In this document: positions 30,110 to 40,176 of the stretch, one piece after another
Position numbering within the stretch: position 1 is the stretch's first letter
Layout of the letters: each line of letters begins with the position of its first letter
DNA from: an uncultured Lachnospiraceae bacterium
GTDB taxonomy: Bacteria; Bacillota; Clostridia; Lachnospirales; Lachnospiraceae
NCBI GenBank assembly: GCA_947174495.1
Contig: CAMWJC010000007.1
Coordinates: forward strand, 1 to 64,000
Length of the DNA: 64,000 bases
Direction: 5' to 3'
Notes under the pieces: model-generated
Databases searched by the model: none
What the model was told of the DNA's origin: nothing
The model's input: only the letters and a program-made list of their open reading frames with translations
Program-made: the position numbers and the translations under genes

Positions 30110-31181
30110 CTGCTAACAAATCACCCATTTCCGCACAGCCGACTTTTGTACATCCTTCTGACATAATATCTACTGTACGATATCCCTTTTTCAGTACATT
30201 CTTTACTGCCGCTTCCATTGCTGCAGCCTCCTTATCCAGATCAAAGGAATATTTCAGCATCATCGCTGCGGATAATACAGTGGCAATGGGATTTGCAATT
30301 CCCTTTCCTGCAATATCCGGTGCCGAACCATGACTTGGTTCGTAGAGACCGAATTTGCTGTCGTTTAAAGATGCCGATGCCAGCATGCCGATAGAACCGG
30401 TTACCATACTTGCCTCATCAGATAAAATATCACCAAACATATTTTCTGTCAGAATCACATCAAACTGAGCCGGATCTTTTACAAGCTGCATAGCGCAATT
30501 GTCAACCAACATATGTTCCAGTGTAACCTCCGGATAATCCGCTGCGACCTCCTCAACCACCTTGCGCCATAATCTGGAGGAATCCAATACATTGGCCTTA
30601 TCCACGCTTGTCACCTTTTTCCTGCGCTTCATGGCAATGTCAAACCCCTTCTTTGCCACCCGGCGGATTTCATTTTCATCATATGATAAAGTATCCACAG
30701 CCTTCCTTACGCCATTTTCCTCTGTTGTATAGCGCTCACCAAAATAAAGACCGCCTGTAAGCTCACGCATAATCAGCATATCAAAACCGTTTTCGCTGAT
30801 ATCCTTCCTAAGCGGACACGCATCCGAAAGTTCCTCATAAAGTACAGCCGGGCGCAGGTTTGCAAATAAATTCAGCGCTTTTCGAATCGCTAGAAGTCCT
30901 GCTTCCGGTCTTAAATTCGGTGCCAGCTTATACCAGGGGGAAGTTGTGGTATCTCCGCCAATCGATCCCATTAAAACCGCATCCGCTGCTTTTGCAGTTT
31001 CTACTGCTTCATCGGTAAGCGGAACGCCGTGCACATCAATGGAAGCTCCTCCCATCAGGATATCTGTATAAATCATTTCATGACCATATACGGAAGCAAC
31101 TTTATTTAGAACCTTTTTGGCCTCCGTTACAATCTCTGGTCCAATCCCGTCTCCTGGTATACAAACAATATTCAGTTTCAT
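30096..31181 (-). CDS. leuB: 3-isopropylmalate dehydrogenase
   Basis: [46 protein letters not shown]. Confidence 0.95.
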   Translation of the reverse strand: MKLNIVCIPGDGIGPEIVTEAKKVLNKVASVYGHEMIYTDILMGGASIDVHGVPLTDEAVETAKAADAVLMGSIGGDTTTSPWYKLAPNLRPEAGLLAIRKALNLFANLRPAVLYEELSDACPLRKDISENGFDMLIMRELTGGLYFGERYTTEENGVRKAVDTLSYDENEIRRVAKKGFDIAMKRRKKVTSVDKANVLDSSRLWRKVVEEVAADYPEVTLEHMLVDNCAMQLVKDPAQFDVILTENMFGDILSDEASMVTGSIGMLASASLNDSKFGLYEPSHGSAPDIAGKGIANPIATVLSAAMMLKYSFDLDKEAAAMEAAVKNVLKKGYRTVDIMSEGCTKVGCAEMGDLLADEIG

Positions 31182-31239
31182 CACGCATCTCCTTTTCTTT
31201 TATCTTTCATTTAAAACTTCACAGAATTACGGAAAAAAT

Positions 31240-31263
31240 AAGGCGCAGGATAAACTGCGCCTT
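31240..31263 (-). terminator. Terminator downstream of yajC
   Basis: AAGGCGCAG-TTTATC-CTGCGCCTTATTTTTTC on the minus strand. Confidence 0.85.
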
Positions 31264-31277
31264 ACTTCTGGTAAATT

Positions 31278-31592
31278 TTATTCTGCATCTGCCTTTTCTA
31301 CCTGAGCAATGGCCGTTTTCTGCATAGGAATACGGCAATTCTTGTTATTACCAAATTCTACAATTACCGTGTCATCCGTAATATCTATGACAATTCCGTA
31401 AAAACCACTATTTGTAAGAATACAGTCTCCCACCTCAAGTGTTGATAACATAGCTGCCATTTTCTTCTGTTCTTTTTTCTGTGGACGAATCATAAAAAAA
31501 TAAACAAATGCAAAAATAAGCACCAGATATACAACCATGATAATACCGCCGCCTGCTGCAGCTCCTGCCTCTTCTGCCAATAAAATACCCAT
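31278..31592 (-). CDS. yajC: Preprotein translocase subunit YajC
   Basis: FFMIRPQKKEQKKMAAMLSTLEVGDCILTNSGFYGIV. Confidence 0.93.
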   Translation of the reverse strand: MGILLAEEAGAAAGGGIIMVVYLVLIFAFVYFFMIRPQKKEQKKMAAMLSTLEVGDCILTNSGFYGIVIDITDDTVIVEFGNNKNCRIPMQKTAIAQVEKADAE

Positions 31593-31686
31593 TATAATAT
31601 TTCCTCCTGATTTGTTTCAGCCTTATGCCGAGTCTAACAAATATAATACACAATTACTTTGTCAAAGACAAGCCCTTTTCGGATTT

Positions 31687-32817
31687 TTATCTCCCACTCA
31701 GCATCCCATCCAGCTTTCTCTTTTTGTATGAAGCGAATTCTCCCCTGTCCAATGCCGCACGGATTTCTTCCATCATCGTGTTATAAAAATATAAATTATG
31801 AAGCACACAGAGTCTCATTCCAAGCATTTCCTTTGCCTTCAAAAGATGCCGGATATATGCACGGGAGTATCTTCTGCACGCTGGACAGGAACAACCCTCT
31901 TCAATAGGACGCTGATCCAACTCATACTGCGCATTAAATAAATTTATCTTGCCGTGATTGGTGTACAAATGTCCATGACGCCCGTTCCTGCTGGGATATA
32001 CGCAATCAAAGAAATCCACTCCCCGCTCTACACCCTCCAAAATATTAGCGGGCGTTCCAACACCCATCAGATAAGTCGGCTTGTTAACAGGAAGATGCGG
32101 AACTGTTTCATCCAGAATATGATACATCTCTTCATGGCTTTCTCCCACTGCAAGACCGCCAACTGCATACCCGTCCAGCTCCATCTCTGCAATCCTCTTT
32201 GCATGCTCAATACGGATATCCGCATAAACTGCCCCCTGATTAATACCGAATAAAAGCTGATTTTTATTGATTGTATCTTCAAGTCCATTTAGACGTTTCA
32301 TTTCCTTTTGGCAGCGTTGCAGCCATCTGGTTGTTCTCTCTACGGAAGCCTGCACATAAGATCGATCAGCCAGACTTGGTGCACACTCATCAAATGCCAT
32401 CGCTATGGTGGAAGCAAGATTTGACTGAATCTGCATACTCTCTTCCGGTCCCATAAAAATCTTCCGTCCGTCAATATGAGAATTAAAATAAACACCTTCT
32501 TCTTTGATCTTCCGAAGTCCGGCAAGAGAAAACACCTGAAAGCCTCCGGAATCTGTCAGGATTGGTTTGTTCCATGACATGAACTTGTGAAGTCCGCCAA
32601 GTTGTTTGATGATCTGATCTCCCGGTCTCACATGGAGATGATAAGTATTGGAAAGTTCTACCTGTGTATGGATCTGCTCCAGATCCTCTGTGGAAACAGC
32701 CCCCTTAATTGCAGCCACAGTTCCCACATTCATAAAGACCGGTGTCTGTATATTTCCGTGAACGGTTGTAAATTCTCCTCTTTTCGCTCTTCCTTCCTGT
32801 TTTAACAACCGGTACAT
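31687..32817 (-). CDS. tgt: tRNA-guanine transglycosylase
   Basis: LTDSGGFQVFSLAGLRKI, MGVGTPANILEGVERGVDFFDCVYPSRNGRHG. Confidence 0.96.
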   Translation of the reverse strand: MYRLLKQEGRAKRGEFTTVHGNIQTPVFMNVGTVAAIKGAVSTEDLEQIHTQVELSNTYHLHVRPGDQIIKQLGGLHKFMSWNKPILTDSGGFQVFSLAGLRKIKEEGVYFNSHIDGRKIFMGPEESMQIQSNLASTIAMAFDECAPSLADRSYVQASVERTTRWLQRCQKEMKRLNGLEDTINKNQLLFGINQGAVYADIRIEHAKRIAEMELDGYAVGGLAVGESHEEMYHILDETVPHLPVNKPTYLMGVGTPANILEGVERGVDFFDCVYPSRNGRHGHLYTNHGKINLFNAQYELDQRPIEEGCSCPACRRYSRAYIRHLLKAKEMLGMRLCVLHNLYFYNTMMEEIRAALDRGEFASYKKRKLDGMLSGR

Positions 32818-32861
32818 TTATCTTCGTTCCTTTCTCTGCTGTCGATTCATGCTGTCAAAAA

Positions 32862-33956
32862 CTACATATATTTGTCCCAAAATTCTTCAAGACAAATCCC
32901 TTCTTTCATAATAATAGATGCTGCTTCCTTTCCTACATAGCGGAAATGCCACGGTTCAAATTCAATACTGGTTATATGCTCCTTTCCCTCGGGATAGCGA
33001 AGTATAAATCCAAATTCACTACAGTGCTCCTTCAACCAGATACCGGCATCGGTATCCGCAAAGCCCGCATCCAGGTCCTGATAAGTATTCGATACCATAT
33101 CAACAGCAAGTCCGATCTGATGTTCGCTTGCCCCCGGGACAGTAACCGTTTGTGAAGATAATGCATAAGCATCCATATAAGACATACCTCTTTCCATATA
33201 CGCCTTGATCTTCCTATTAAACAGAACCTTTTGCCTGTTCATATCCCTGTAAGGAGAACATATGCCCAGAATTATACCATCCTTTTCATAGGCCGCCTGC
33301 ATCATGGCAAAAAGATCATCTATAATCCTTTCATCACACTGCATTTCTCCCTTAATGGTTTTAATCGGACCAAGTGTAAAAACGTAATCTTCCGGAATTG
33401 GATGCTGTTTATTGATTAAAACAAGCTTCCAGTCATCTCCTGAGAACTCCGTCCCCTGCTCCTTATCATCCGCCTGCTCTTCCACCTCCGGAAGCTCGGA
33501 GTCTTCGCTTTGAAGCATCTGCTGATCCTCACTCAAAATATCATCCAGTAGGTATTTATCCGCGTCTTCCAGCCCATAATGCTCTACATCCTCATAACTT
33601 TCCAGTACATCTTCATCCTCCAGAATCTCAATATCATCATAAGATATCTGCTGCTCATTCGCAAAGGTAATATCCGAGTCAATCGTCACTGTCACTTCTT
33701 CTATCTTCTCTTCGCCGGATACAAACCCGTTTGCATCCTGAAATACCGGAAAAGCAAAGCTGTTTCCTACCATAAAGCAAAGCAGAATAAATGCTGTACA
33801 AGCAAACCGCTTGGTTCCTCTTTTGAAATATTCCCCAATATGGTGAAGAAGCATGCAGACTGCCAGACCAACAATAGCAGGCCCTTTCAGCAGCCTGCTC
33901 CTACGTCCCATATTAATTAAAAAAAGCTTTGTCCGCTCGTAATGACTCCTTTTCAT
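32862..33956 (-). CDS. D-alanyl-D-alanine carboxypeptidase, VanY/LAS family, membrane anchored
   Basis: SEHQIGLAVDM, FEPWHFRYVGKEAA; N-terminal TM and acidic linker. Confidence 0.88.
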   Translation of the reverse strand: MKRSHYERTKLFLINMGRRSRLLKGPAIVGLAVCMLLHHIGEYFKRGTKRFACTAFILLCFMVGNSFAFPVFQDANGFVSGEEKIEEVTVTIDSDITFANEQQISYDDIEILEDEDVLESYEDVEHYGLEDADKYLLDDILSEDQQMLQSEDSELPEVEEQADDKEQGTEFSGDDWKLVLINKQHPIPEDYVFTLGPIKTIKGEMQCDERIIDDLFAMMQAAYEKDGIILGICSPYRDMNRQKVLFNRKIKAYMERGMSYMDAYALSSQTVTVPGASEHQIGLAVDMVSNTYQDLDAGFADTDAGIWLKEHCSEFGFILRYPEGKEHITSIEFEPWHFRYVGKEAASIIMKEGICLEEFWDKYM

Positions 33957-34228
33957 TTTTCCCCCAATGTATGTACAAAAAAGCTGATTTACATAATATA
34001 ATACACAAATAAATCATTTTCTACAATAGGTAATTTCTGTTTTTTTGCTGATTTTTTAACTTTTTTCAACTGTTTTTTTCTATTTCTTGCTACTTTTTCC
34101 GATTTCGACTATAATCTACCATAAAAGTGAAGTGTTTTAATGCAGAGCAATCGGCTTTTATAAAAATGTAAAGCAGATTCTTAACTGTGAAAGTAGGCTT
34201 TGCAAAGCTGCGAAAGAGAGGACTTTTT

Positions 34229-35332
34229 ATGGCAGGCTCAACATTCGGAACAATATTTAAGATCACTACTTGGGGGGAATCCCACGGCAAAGCACTTGGT
34301 GTTGTCATTGACGGCTGCCCCGCAGGTCTTCCCCTAAATGAAGAAGATATTCAGATATACCTTGACCGTCGAAAACCCGGGCAAAGCTCCATAACCACGC
34401 CCAGAAAAGAAGCCGATCAGGTAGAAATCCTATCCGGCGTTTTTGAAAGCCGGACCACCGGAACTCCCATCTCTCTGATTATCCGGAATACTTCACAGAA
34501 GTCTTCCGATTACAGTGAGATTGCTTCTTATTACCGCCCTGGACATGCGGACTATACCTTTGATGCCAAATACGGATTTCGGGATTATACCGGCGGAGGA
34601 CGTTCTTCCGGGCGTGAAACCGCATGCCGTGTGGCAGCAGGCGCCGTTGCCATAAAGCTTTTAAAGGAATTAGGAATTACTGTGACTGCTTATACCAGAT
34701 CCATCGGCCCTGTCAGCGCTAATCTGGAACGTTTTGACCGGAGCGCTATTTACTCCACTGCCACCTGCATGCCTGATTCTGATGCTGATAGCCGGGCAAC
34801 CGCCTATCTGAAAGAATGTATGATGAAAAAAGACTCCAGCGGCGGAGTCATTGAATGTATTACCACAGGGCTTCCTGCAGGAATCGGCGACCCTGTTTTT
34901 GAAAAGCTGGATGCCAATCTTGCCAAAGCTATTATGTCCATCGGTGCTGTAAAGGCTGTGGAGATCGGTGACGGCATTGATGTTTCGACTTCAACAGGCT
35001 CAAATAATAATGATGCCTTCCAAAATAAAGACGGTATTATTTCCAAAAAAACAAACCATGCAGGCGGTATACTAGGCGGCATCAGTGACGGTTCAAAATT
35101 AATCCTCCGTGCCCATGTTAAACCCACCCCTTCTATCTTCTCCCCTCAGGAGACCATAAACAAAAATGGAGAAAATATAACCGTAGAAATCAAAGGACGG
35201 CACGATCCGGTGATCGTTCCCAGAGCTGTGGTAGTTGTGGAAGCCATGACCGCACTTACATTATTGGATGCATGCATGCTGAATATGACTGCAAGAGTTG
35301 ATTATATGAAGGAATTTTACCATAACGTATAG
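34229..35332 (+). CDS. aroC: Chorismate synthase
   Basis: GSTFGTIFKITTWGESHGKALGVVIDGCPAGLPL, DYTGGGRSSGRETACRVAAGA. Confidence 0.96.
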   Translation: MAGSTFGTIFKITTWGESHGKALGVVIDGCPAGLPLNEEDIQIYLDRRKPGQSSITTPRKEADQVEILSGVFESRTTGTPISLIIRNTSQKSSDYSEIASYYRPGHADYTFDAKYGFRDYTGGGRSSGRETACRVAAGAVAIKLLKELGITVTAYTRSIGPVSANLERFDRSAIYSTATCMPDSDADSRATAYLKECMMKKDSSGGVIECITTGLPAGIGDPVFEKLDANLAKAIMSIGAVKAVEIGDGIDVSTSTGSNNNDAFQNKDGIISKKTNHAGGILGGISDGSKLILRAHVKPTPSIFSPQETINKNGENITVEIKGRHDPVIVPRAVVVVEAMTALTLLDACMLNMTARVDYMKEFYHNV

Positions 35333-35719
35333 CTTTGATATGCATATGATTGACGTCCGCTCAGATGAAAAGAAATTCTACGCGCCATATTGGCGCTAAG
35401 CACTGCTCGATAAAGCGTTCGCGAATGGACTCCTTTAGAATTTCTTTTCATCTGAGCTGGGTTACTAAATAACGCATAGTCCAACTGGTAACTCCACTAA
35501 GACGAAATGGTCCACTCTTTAGCGAACAGCCAGGCAGTGAATTAGACGACTATAGTGGAGTTATTAGCTGGTTTACCGTCAGCCAAAAAAGTAACTCGGA
35601 TAAGAAACAAATTCTAAAGGAACCAATTCGCGAACGCTTTATCGAGCGTGGTGACGTAGAATTTTGTTTCTTATCCGAGTGGTCGTTTAGGTCCTATGGG
35701 TAAACCAGCTAAACGTTTA
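35323..35719. repeat. Structured dispersed element copy 2 (inverted hairpin pair)
   Basis: Hairpin A 35360-35456 (perfect 21-bp stem, 55-nt loop), central hairpin AACTCCACTA/TAGTGGAGTT (35490-35499/35553-35562), hairpin B 35595-35679; 14-bp perfect inverted repeat TTAGCTGGTTTACC (35564-35577) / GGTAAACCAGCTAA (35699-35712) brackets hairpin B. Confidence 0.9.
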
Positions 35720-38071
35720 CTCCTCCACAAGCATTTTCACAGGTTCAATCTTTTTAATCTTCCGGCAGCAGACCAGCGTCACGAAAGCTGATGTAATGCA
35801 AATCATTAACACTGTTATCAGCATCCAGAAAAGATTCGTCTGGAAACTGCACTTTTTTATTCCACAGAAAGATAAGCAGCTCACCGCAATCTTCTCTCCC
35901 GCAGCTCTGCATAAGATACAGCCAAGCAGCGATCCTGCCGCCATAACCGGAAGGTTGGAATACAAGGTCTGCCGGCAAAGCTGCCATGTGGTAAATCCCA
36001 GCGCCTTGGAGATTCCGTAATTTTTCCGTTCTCTGACAATCTTAGTCTTCACCAGAAGGAACACGATCAAGATTACAGTCAAAACTGTCACCGTCACCAA
36101 AATAACACATATCAGCCCAATCACATAGGCTACCGACGCCAGCGAATTCATTGACGCTTTTTCCGTATCAGTGACTTCACGATCCGGGTAAGCCTTTGAG
36201 AGAATCTCCAAAAGTTCCTGCCCGCTATAACCTTCTTTGCCATAGACATAAATCATTTTCGTCACGCAGCTTCCATTCAGGCGCTGTGCCCCTTCATAAC
36301 ACATCAAAGCCTTACGGCCCATATTATTGATTTTCTGATCGATTCCCGTAAGAATATAATCCTTTTTTCCTTCCGTACCCTCTACATAAATGGTATCTCC
36401 CACCTGTGCCCCTATACTGTCACAGATGGTCGCGGTAAGTACAATTTCGTTGTCATACTCCGGCAGTCTTCCTTCCAACAGCATTTCATTGTCATTCTTT
36501 TCCGGTTCCTTCCAGAAATCACAAGTCACATCCGTCGATTGGTCTTCCCGGTAAACCACAATATTGGCTGAGCTGCCATAAGTCACTTTCTCTACTTGTG
36601 GGTAATCCTCAATTTCTTTTCCTAATTCATCCAGCCCCTCTCCCACATATCCGGCCTGCCCAAACTCAATTCCTGTAAGTTTCAGGAGCATCTCTGTTTC
36701 CTGCACAAAGTTCTGGTACATATAAAATCCTACACAGTTTGCAAAACCCAAAAGCGTCACCACGAAAACAATTCCCAGATTTCTCAGTTTTGTGCTGAAG
36801 ATGCTTTTCATTCCAAGCACAAAAAGAAGCGGCTGACGGCCTTTATTTAATGGGAAATAATTCCTCCTGAAATTATGTGCCATGATTCCTCCCCGAAGAG
36901 CATCCAGGATGGGTGTCCTGCCATATCTTCTGGCACTTACCCCTGTAATTGCCAATGTAAGAAAAATACAGCAGACAACGGCGATCAGCGTGCTGAAAAA
37001 GTCAAAGCTAACAGTCCACGAAAGCCCCATAACCGATGCAAGGAGCTGCCCCATGGCAGGTCCTGTAAATGCCCCCAGAAGAATTCCGCATAAGCTTCCT
37101 GCTACAGAAACGATCCCCATTTCCATCACAAAGCTTTGGGTAATCTGATGTGCAGTATATCCGGAGGCTTGCAGCATCCCGATATTTTTTAGATTCATAT
37201 CACAAAAATTCCCAATGGAAAACCGTATTACCACCATTGCAATCACAAGTAAAAGCACTGCAAAGACCATTGCAATTCCCATGCCGATCATGCTCATCAT
37301 CGTATCACCGCCGCGCATAGCTTCCCATGCAAAGGAAAAATTAAATGCATCATCAACATGGGGCAGTGCGTTATTTAAGTCAGAAGAGATTTCCCTGGTA
37401 AAAGCCAAGCTGCTCTCTCCCTCCTTCAGCCTTATTTTGTACTCCATATAAGGAACAAGATCCGGTTCCTTTTCAGTCAGGTACTCTAACATTTCATCAG
37501 ATAAATAACACTTGTAAACGGCGAGATTTAAAGGATTGGCAAAAAGCGGATCCTCCACAAAGCCCGCAATCTCAAACGCATATTCTTTCCCGCTGCCAAA
37601 AGAAAGCCTGATCATATCCTGTTCTTTGCAGCCGAAAGATGATTTAAAATAGTAAGGCAGCAGTATCTCATTTTTAGAAAGTTCTTTTTCGAACTTCGGA
37701 TAAATACTGCATACACTGCGCTTCTCACTTACAGACGCCAAAAGAAAATAAAAACTGTTTTCCGCCTTTTCCTCCAAGCCATATTTGCTGTTTGTCGTAA
37801 AGTAAGCGGGTGTTTTTTCAAATCTTTCCACCTGCTCATAATTTTCAAAAAAATCTTCTATCCCCACCACATTGCTTTCCAAATTAAGCATATACCAGTC
37901 TGCGGTCTGACATATCTCATACTGTTGATCCACTACCTTTCCCATATTCATAAAAGCATGAAGACTTACATATAAAAGAAGCGCTGCGATGGCAATCAGG
38001 GTTGATAGTACCATGGCATCACCCTTCTTTTTCTTCAAATTGTTCTTTGCAATAAAAAAGCTCCGATACAT
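35717..38071 (-). CDS. ABC transporter permease, FtsX/MacB type
   Basis: Two FtsX-like TM blocks; adjacent to ABC ATPase. Confidence 0.88.
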   Translation of the reverse strand: MYRSFFIAKNNLKKKKGDAMVLSTLIAIAALLLYVSLHAFMNMGKVVDQQYEICQTADWYMLNLESNVVGIEDFFENYEQVERFEKTPAYFTTNSKYGLEEKAENSFYFLLASVSEKRSVCSIYPKFEKELSKNEILLPYYFKSSFGCKEQDMIRLSFGSGKEYAFEIAGFVEDPLFANPLNLAVYKCYLSDEMLEYLTEKEPDLVPYMEYKIRLKEGESSLAFTREISSDLNNALPHVDDAFNFSFAWEAMRGGDTMMSMIGMGIAMVFAVLLLVIAMVVIRFSIGNFCDMNLKNIGMLQASGYTAHQITQSFVMEMGIVSVAGSLCGILLGAFTGPAMGQLLASVMGLSWTVSFDFFSTLIAVVCCIFLTLAITGVSARRYGRTPILDALRGGIMAHNFRRNYFPLNKGRQPLLFVLGMKSIFSTKLRNLGIVFVVTLLGFANCVGFYMYQNFVQETEMLLKLTGIEFGQAGYVGEGLDELGKEIEDYPQVEKVTYGSSANIVVYREDQSTDVTCDFWKEPEKNDNEMLLEGRLPEYDNEIVLTATICDSIGAQVGDTIYVEGTEGKKDYILTGIDQKINNMGRKALMCYEGAQRLNGSCVTKMIYVYGKEGYSGQELLEILSKAYPDREVTDTEKASMNSLASVAYVIGLICVILVTVTVLTVILIVFLLVKTKIVRERKNYGISKALGFTTWQLCRQTLYSNLPVMAAGSLLGCILCRAAGEKIAVSCLSFCGIKKCSFQTNLFWMLITVLMICITSAFVTLVCCRKIKKIEPVKMLVEE

Positions 38072-38072
38072 G

Positions 38073-38828
38073 CTACCACCCCATTTCCTTCAAAAACAGG
38101 CGTAGTTTCTCGTGCCTTGCCGCATCTCCGGTTACATATTTCCCCAATTCCAGTTCTCCCGTAATGACCCCATCTTGTAAATAGCTGATCCTGTCAGCCC
38201 TTCTTGCCGAACGGATATCATGAGTCACCATAACGATAGCCTGTCCCTTTTCATTCAGAGATGACAACACATTCAGAACATTTTCCGTATTAGCGGAGTT
38301 TAATGCCCCGGTAGGTTCATCCGCAAACAAAATTTCCGGATCGTTGATCAATCCTCTCACAATTGCCACCCTCTGCGCCTCTCCTCCAGATAGCTGGGAA
38401 GGGAACTTATGAAAAGATTGTTCATTAAGCCCTACCTCTTCAAGCAGCCTTTCCGCCTTTCTGGCAATAGTCTTTCTATCTCTGCTTTTTAGCAGACCGC
38501 TGACCATGATATTGTCCAAAACGCTCATGGTGTCATTTAAATAATTCTGCTGAAACACAAATCCGCAGTTCTCCCTGCGGAACACCGCGAGTTGGTCATT
38601 GCTGTAATCCGTAATTTCTTCGTCCTTATAACGGACACTTCCAAGCGTGGGTTTGTCCATTCCTGATAAGGCATAGAGCAACGTGGATTTTCCTGATCCG
38701 GAATTTCCCATAATTACCACAAACTCTCCCCGCCTGATCTCCAGATTCAAATTCTTAAGTACATGCTGCTGCATACTTTCATTTGAAAAAGTCTTACATA
38801 GATCTTTAGCCTTTAATATAACTTCCAT
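38073..38828 (-). CDS. ABC transporter ATP-binding protein (MacB/LolD-like)
   Basis: VIMGNSGSGKSTLLYALSGMDKP, QLSGGEAQRVAIVRGL, ILFADEPTGALN. Confidence 0.93.
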   Translation of the reverse strand: MEVILKAKDLCKTFSNESMQQHVLKNLNLEIRRGEFVVIMGNSGSGKSTLLYALSGMDKPTLGSVRYKDEEITDYSNDQLAVFRRENCGFVFQQNYLNDTMSVLDNIMVSGLLKSRDRKTIARKAERLLEEVGLNEQSFHKFPSQLSGGEAQRVAIVRGLINDPEILFADEPTGALNSANTENVLNVLSSLNEKGQAIVMVTHDIRSARRADRISYLQDGVITGELELGKYVTGDAARHEKLRLFLKEMGW

Positions 38829-38922
38829 TTTGACCTCCCATGATTCTTTTCCTTTATCATAAAGACTGTAAGGCTAAAAATCTTTTCTCAAACCTTTCAT
38901 ATTTCTTAACTGATTCTTAAAT

Positions 38923-40176
38923 CTATACCTTGCGCAGAAAAAGCGTAACCACAAATCCATGGTCATTATAGCACTCTATCCCGCCCTTCATCTGCTCCAT
39001 AAAGTGTCTTGCAAGATAAAGTCCAAGCCCCGCGCCGGATGTTCCTTTTGTATTGCTTCCCCGGTAAAACTTTTCCGTCACCATCGAAAGCTCCTCTTCC
39101 GCCACTCCCTCGCCCGCATCTCTTACTCGGATTGTGATTCCTTCCCCGATATCCTGATAGCGGACATGTACCGATGTTCCTGTATACTTACAGGCATTGG
39201 AGATGAGATTATCCACCACCTGCTCCAAACGGAGCCTATCCATGATCAAAAGACAAGATGGTATCTCATTTTCCTGTATAATCTCCATACCGTGATAAAT
39301 GTCTCCATAGCCTTTCATATTTTCAAACATCTGCGGAATCAGCAGGCTGCTTTCCTCACAGGGTTCTGTCTTAAGCATTTCCAATTCTTCCAATGTTGCA
39401 TGAAAAAGATTGTTTACCAGCTTTTCTATGGTCTCTGCCTTCGCCGCAATGATCTGTATTTTTCTTGTGGTATCCTCAGAAGTTTCTGTCACCTCTAAAA
39501 CCTCACATGCCGCTTTGATCGCTGCCACCGGTGTCTTAATATCATGGGAAAGCTCCGCCACCAGTTCCTTTTTACTCCGGTTTGCCTGAAGCTCCTTTTC
39601 CCTTGCCTTTTTTAATTCTTCCCTCATCAGATCAAAGCTTTCCGTAAAAGCTCCGAAAAAATTATAACGCTGCATGGGAAGGGGCAGATCCAGATTTCCT
39701 TTGGCAATCTCTGCCGAAAATGCTTCCAGTTTTTGAAAAGGGCGGATATACGCACAATATAAGAAAAGCAATAAAAGGTCCCCTGCTATCAAAATGAACA
39801 GAGACAACAAGGCTGCTTTTCCTAAAGTCTGCTTTTTCCACTTCAGATACATCCTGTTTTCCCGGTTCCATATGATTTTTCCCACAATCTGCCCTTCGTT
39901 CTCATAATCAAGGATTACTTTCCCTTCTGTGATGGCATCATTTACTCTGCCCCTCCAATCAGTATCCGTAAAAAAAAGGAGGCTGCAGTCAAAATGCGCC
40001 TCCACATCCTCTCTTTCCATACCGGATTTGATTGCTTCATCAATCTGTTTTAATTCTTTGTTATAATAAACCATATCAACTACCGGCTCTTCTCCTGTGT
40101 TTATCTGTCGGATAAAAAGAAAAATTACAAGCAGCATCAGCAGGGTAAATCCCGCTGTCAGATATTTGATCTTCAT
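38923..40176 (-). CDS. Sensor histidine kinase
   Basis: HAMP-like region, ELSHDIKTPVAAIKA H-box, NLISNACKYT, GAGLGLYLAR. Confidence 0.93.
   Translation of the reverse strand: MKIKYLTAGFTLLMLLVIFLFIRQINTGEEPVVDMVYYNKELKQIDEAIKSGMEREDVEAHFDCSLLFFTDTDWRGRVNDAITEGKVILDYENEGQIVGKIIWNRENRMYLKWKKQTLGKAALLSLFILIAGDLLLLFLYCAYIRPFQKLEAFSAEIAKGNLDLPLPMQRYNFFGAFTESFDLMREELKKAREKELQANRSKKELVAELSHDIKTPVAAIKAACEVLEVTETSEDTTRKIQIIAAKAETIEKLVNNLFHATLEELEMLKTEPCEESSLLIPQMFENMKGYGDIYHGMEIIQENEIPSCLLIMDRLRLEQVVDNLISNACKYTGTSVHVRYQDIGEGITIRVRDAGEGVAEEELSMVTEKFYRGSNTKGTSGAGLGLYLARHFMEQMKGGIECYNDHGFVVTLFLRKV

Noticed and set aside
31185-31277. T-box or amino-acid leader upstream of leuB
   Set aside because: The gap is under 100 bp and already holds the yajC terminator; no T-box motif or leader peptide.
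33957-34228. Structured RNA in the divergent VanY/aroC intergenic region
   Set aside because: T-rich tracts and promoter-like sequence only; no convincing paired structure.
38959-39498. 179-aa plus-strand ORF antisense to the histidine kinase
   Set aside because: Cys/His-rich non-domain translation opposite a well-supported kinase.
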